DNA from: Bacteroidota bacterium
GTDB lineage: Bacteria > Bacteroidota > Bacteroidia > Chitinophagales > Chitinophagaceae
Reading direction: 5' to 3'
DNA: 6,529 bases
Assembly (NCBI GenBank): GCA_947460795.1
Contig: CANHJA010000134.1
Coordinates: 1 to 6,529, forward strand
Positions within the stretch are counted from its first letter, which is position 1; each line of letters begins with the position of its first letter. Shown here one piece after another: positions 6,344-6,529 of this stretch. The notes under the pieces are model-generated. The model did no database searches, had not been told where the DNA came from, and saw only the letters and a list, made by a program, of their open reading frames with translations. Position numbers and translations under genes: made by a program.

Positions 6344-6529
6344 ATGAAAAAAATAATATTTACGGTATTGATTTTTTTAGGAATTATATTGGTTGCAAAA
6401 TCATCTTCCAATGCTATTGGTCATGCAATAAAACAAAATGAAATTGACACGTTGTTATTTAGTAACCAAAATATTGAAAGTCAGTTGAATGTAATTGGAA
6501 ACTTGAAAACCATTGAAAATATAACTAAG
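6344..6529 (+). CDS. Unrecognised exported protein, 3' end cut by window edge
   Basis: The reading frame opens at the ATG at 6344 and runs 62 codons to the window edge without a stop. The N-terminus is a typical signal peptide: MKK followed by the hydrophobic segment IIFTVLIFLGIILVA, then KSSSNA, with possible cleavage after SNA near residue 24. There is no Cys, so it is not a lipoprotein in the part seen. The visible mature part (from IGHAIKQNEIDTLLF) is polar and Asn/Ile-rich and has no motif I can name. It lies 20 bases after the cytochrome c lipoprotein stop, with no -7 element in that gap, so it is likely in the same transcript and may act with the cytochrome in the envelope. That functional link is inference from spacing alone. 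Confidence 0.65.
   Translation, partial: MKKIIFTVLIFLGIILVAKSSSNAIGHAIKQNEIDTLLFSNQNIESQLNVIGNLKTIENITK

Noticed and set aside
1..6529. Mobile element, CRISPR array, tRNA, or defence-system genes
   Set aside because: No direct-repeat array, transposase, integrase, tRNA-like cloverleaf or defence domain was seen. All genes fit ordinary housekeeping or envelope families.

Overview
The window looks like ordinary chromosome of a low-GC (AT-rich) Bacteroidota bacterium. Three kinds of evidence point there. The starts lack Shine-Dalgarno sequences and have A/T-rich leaders. Exact or near-exact copies of the Bacteroidota -7 promoter element TAnnTTTG lie just upstream of most genes. The gene families also fit: a GlmM with a GEGNGG sugar loop, a methyltransferase starting MKDWFKNWFDSPYYH, and small outer-membrane beta-barrel and cytochrome c lipoproteins. 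The genus cannot be told from this sequence.

Layout: the minus strand of 1-1158 carries the first 386 codons of a phosphoglucosamine/phosphohexose mutase (glmM-like), cut by the left window edge before its C-terminal domain. It diverges from a run of plus-strand genes that fills the rest of the window. The order is a class I SAM-dependent methyltransferase (1237-1968), a PAP2-family membrane phosphatase (2083-2652), a ZIP-family metal transporter (2674-3408), an exported protein that is probably an outer-membrane beta-barrel (3473-4129), the single-strand DNA exonuclease RecJ (4188-5915), a monoheme cytochrome c lipoprotein (5949-6323), and the start of an unrecognised exported protein (6344 to the right edge). 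No gap exceeds 115 bases. I see no RNA genes, mobile elements, CRISPR or convincing rho-independent terminators.

The genes do not form one pathway. GlmM feeds UDP-GlcNAc and cell-wall synthesis, and a PAP2 phosphatase may recycle a lipid carrier or dephosphorylate envelope lipids, but any link between them is inference. ZIP handles divalent metal uptake, RecJ is DNA repair, and the cytochrome c lipoprotein with its neighbour may be a small two-gene envelope unit. Although the genes are co-directional and tightly spaced, exact -7 elements sit directly before several starts. This suggests many short transcripts with very short leaders, not one operon.

I did not find a new biological system here. 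The points most worth checking are the compact divergent promoter pair that implies a TTG start for glmM, the repeated near-leaderless promoter placement, the Arg-to-Gln change in PAP2 motif 3, and the cytochrome c lipoprotein with its unidentified neighbour.
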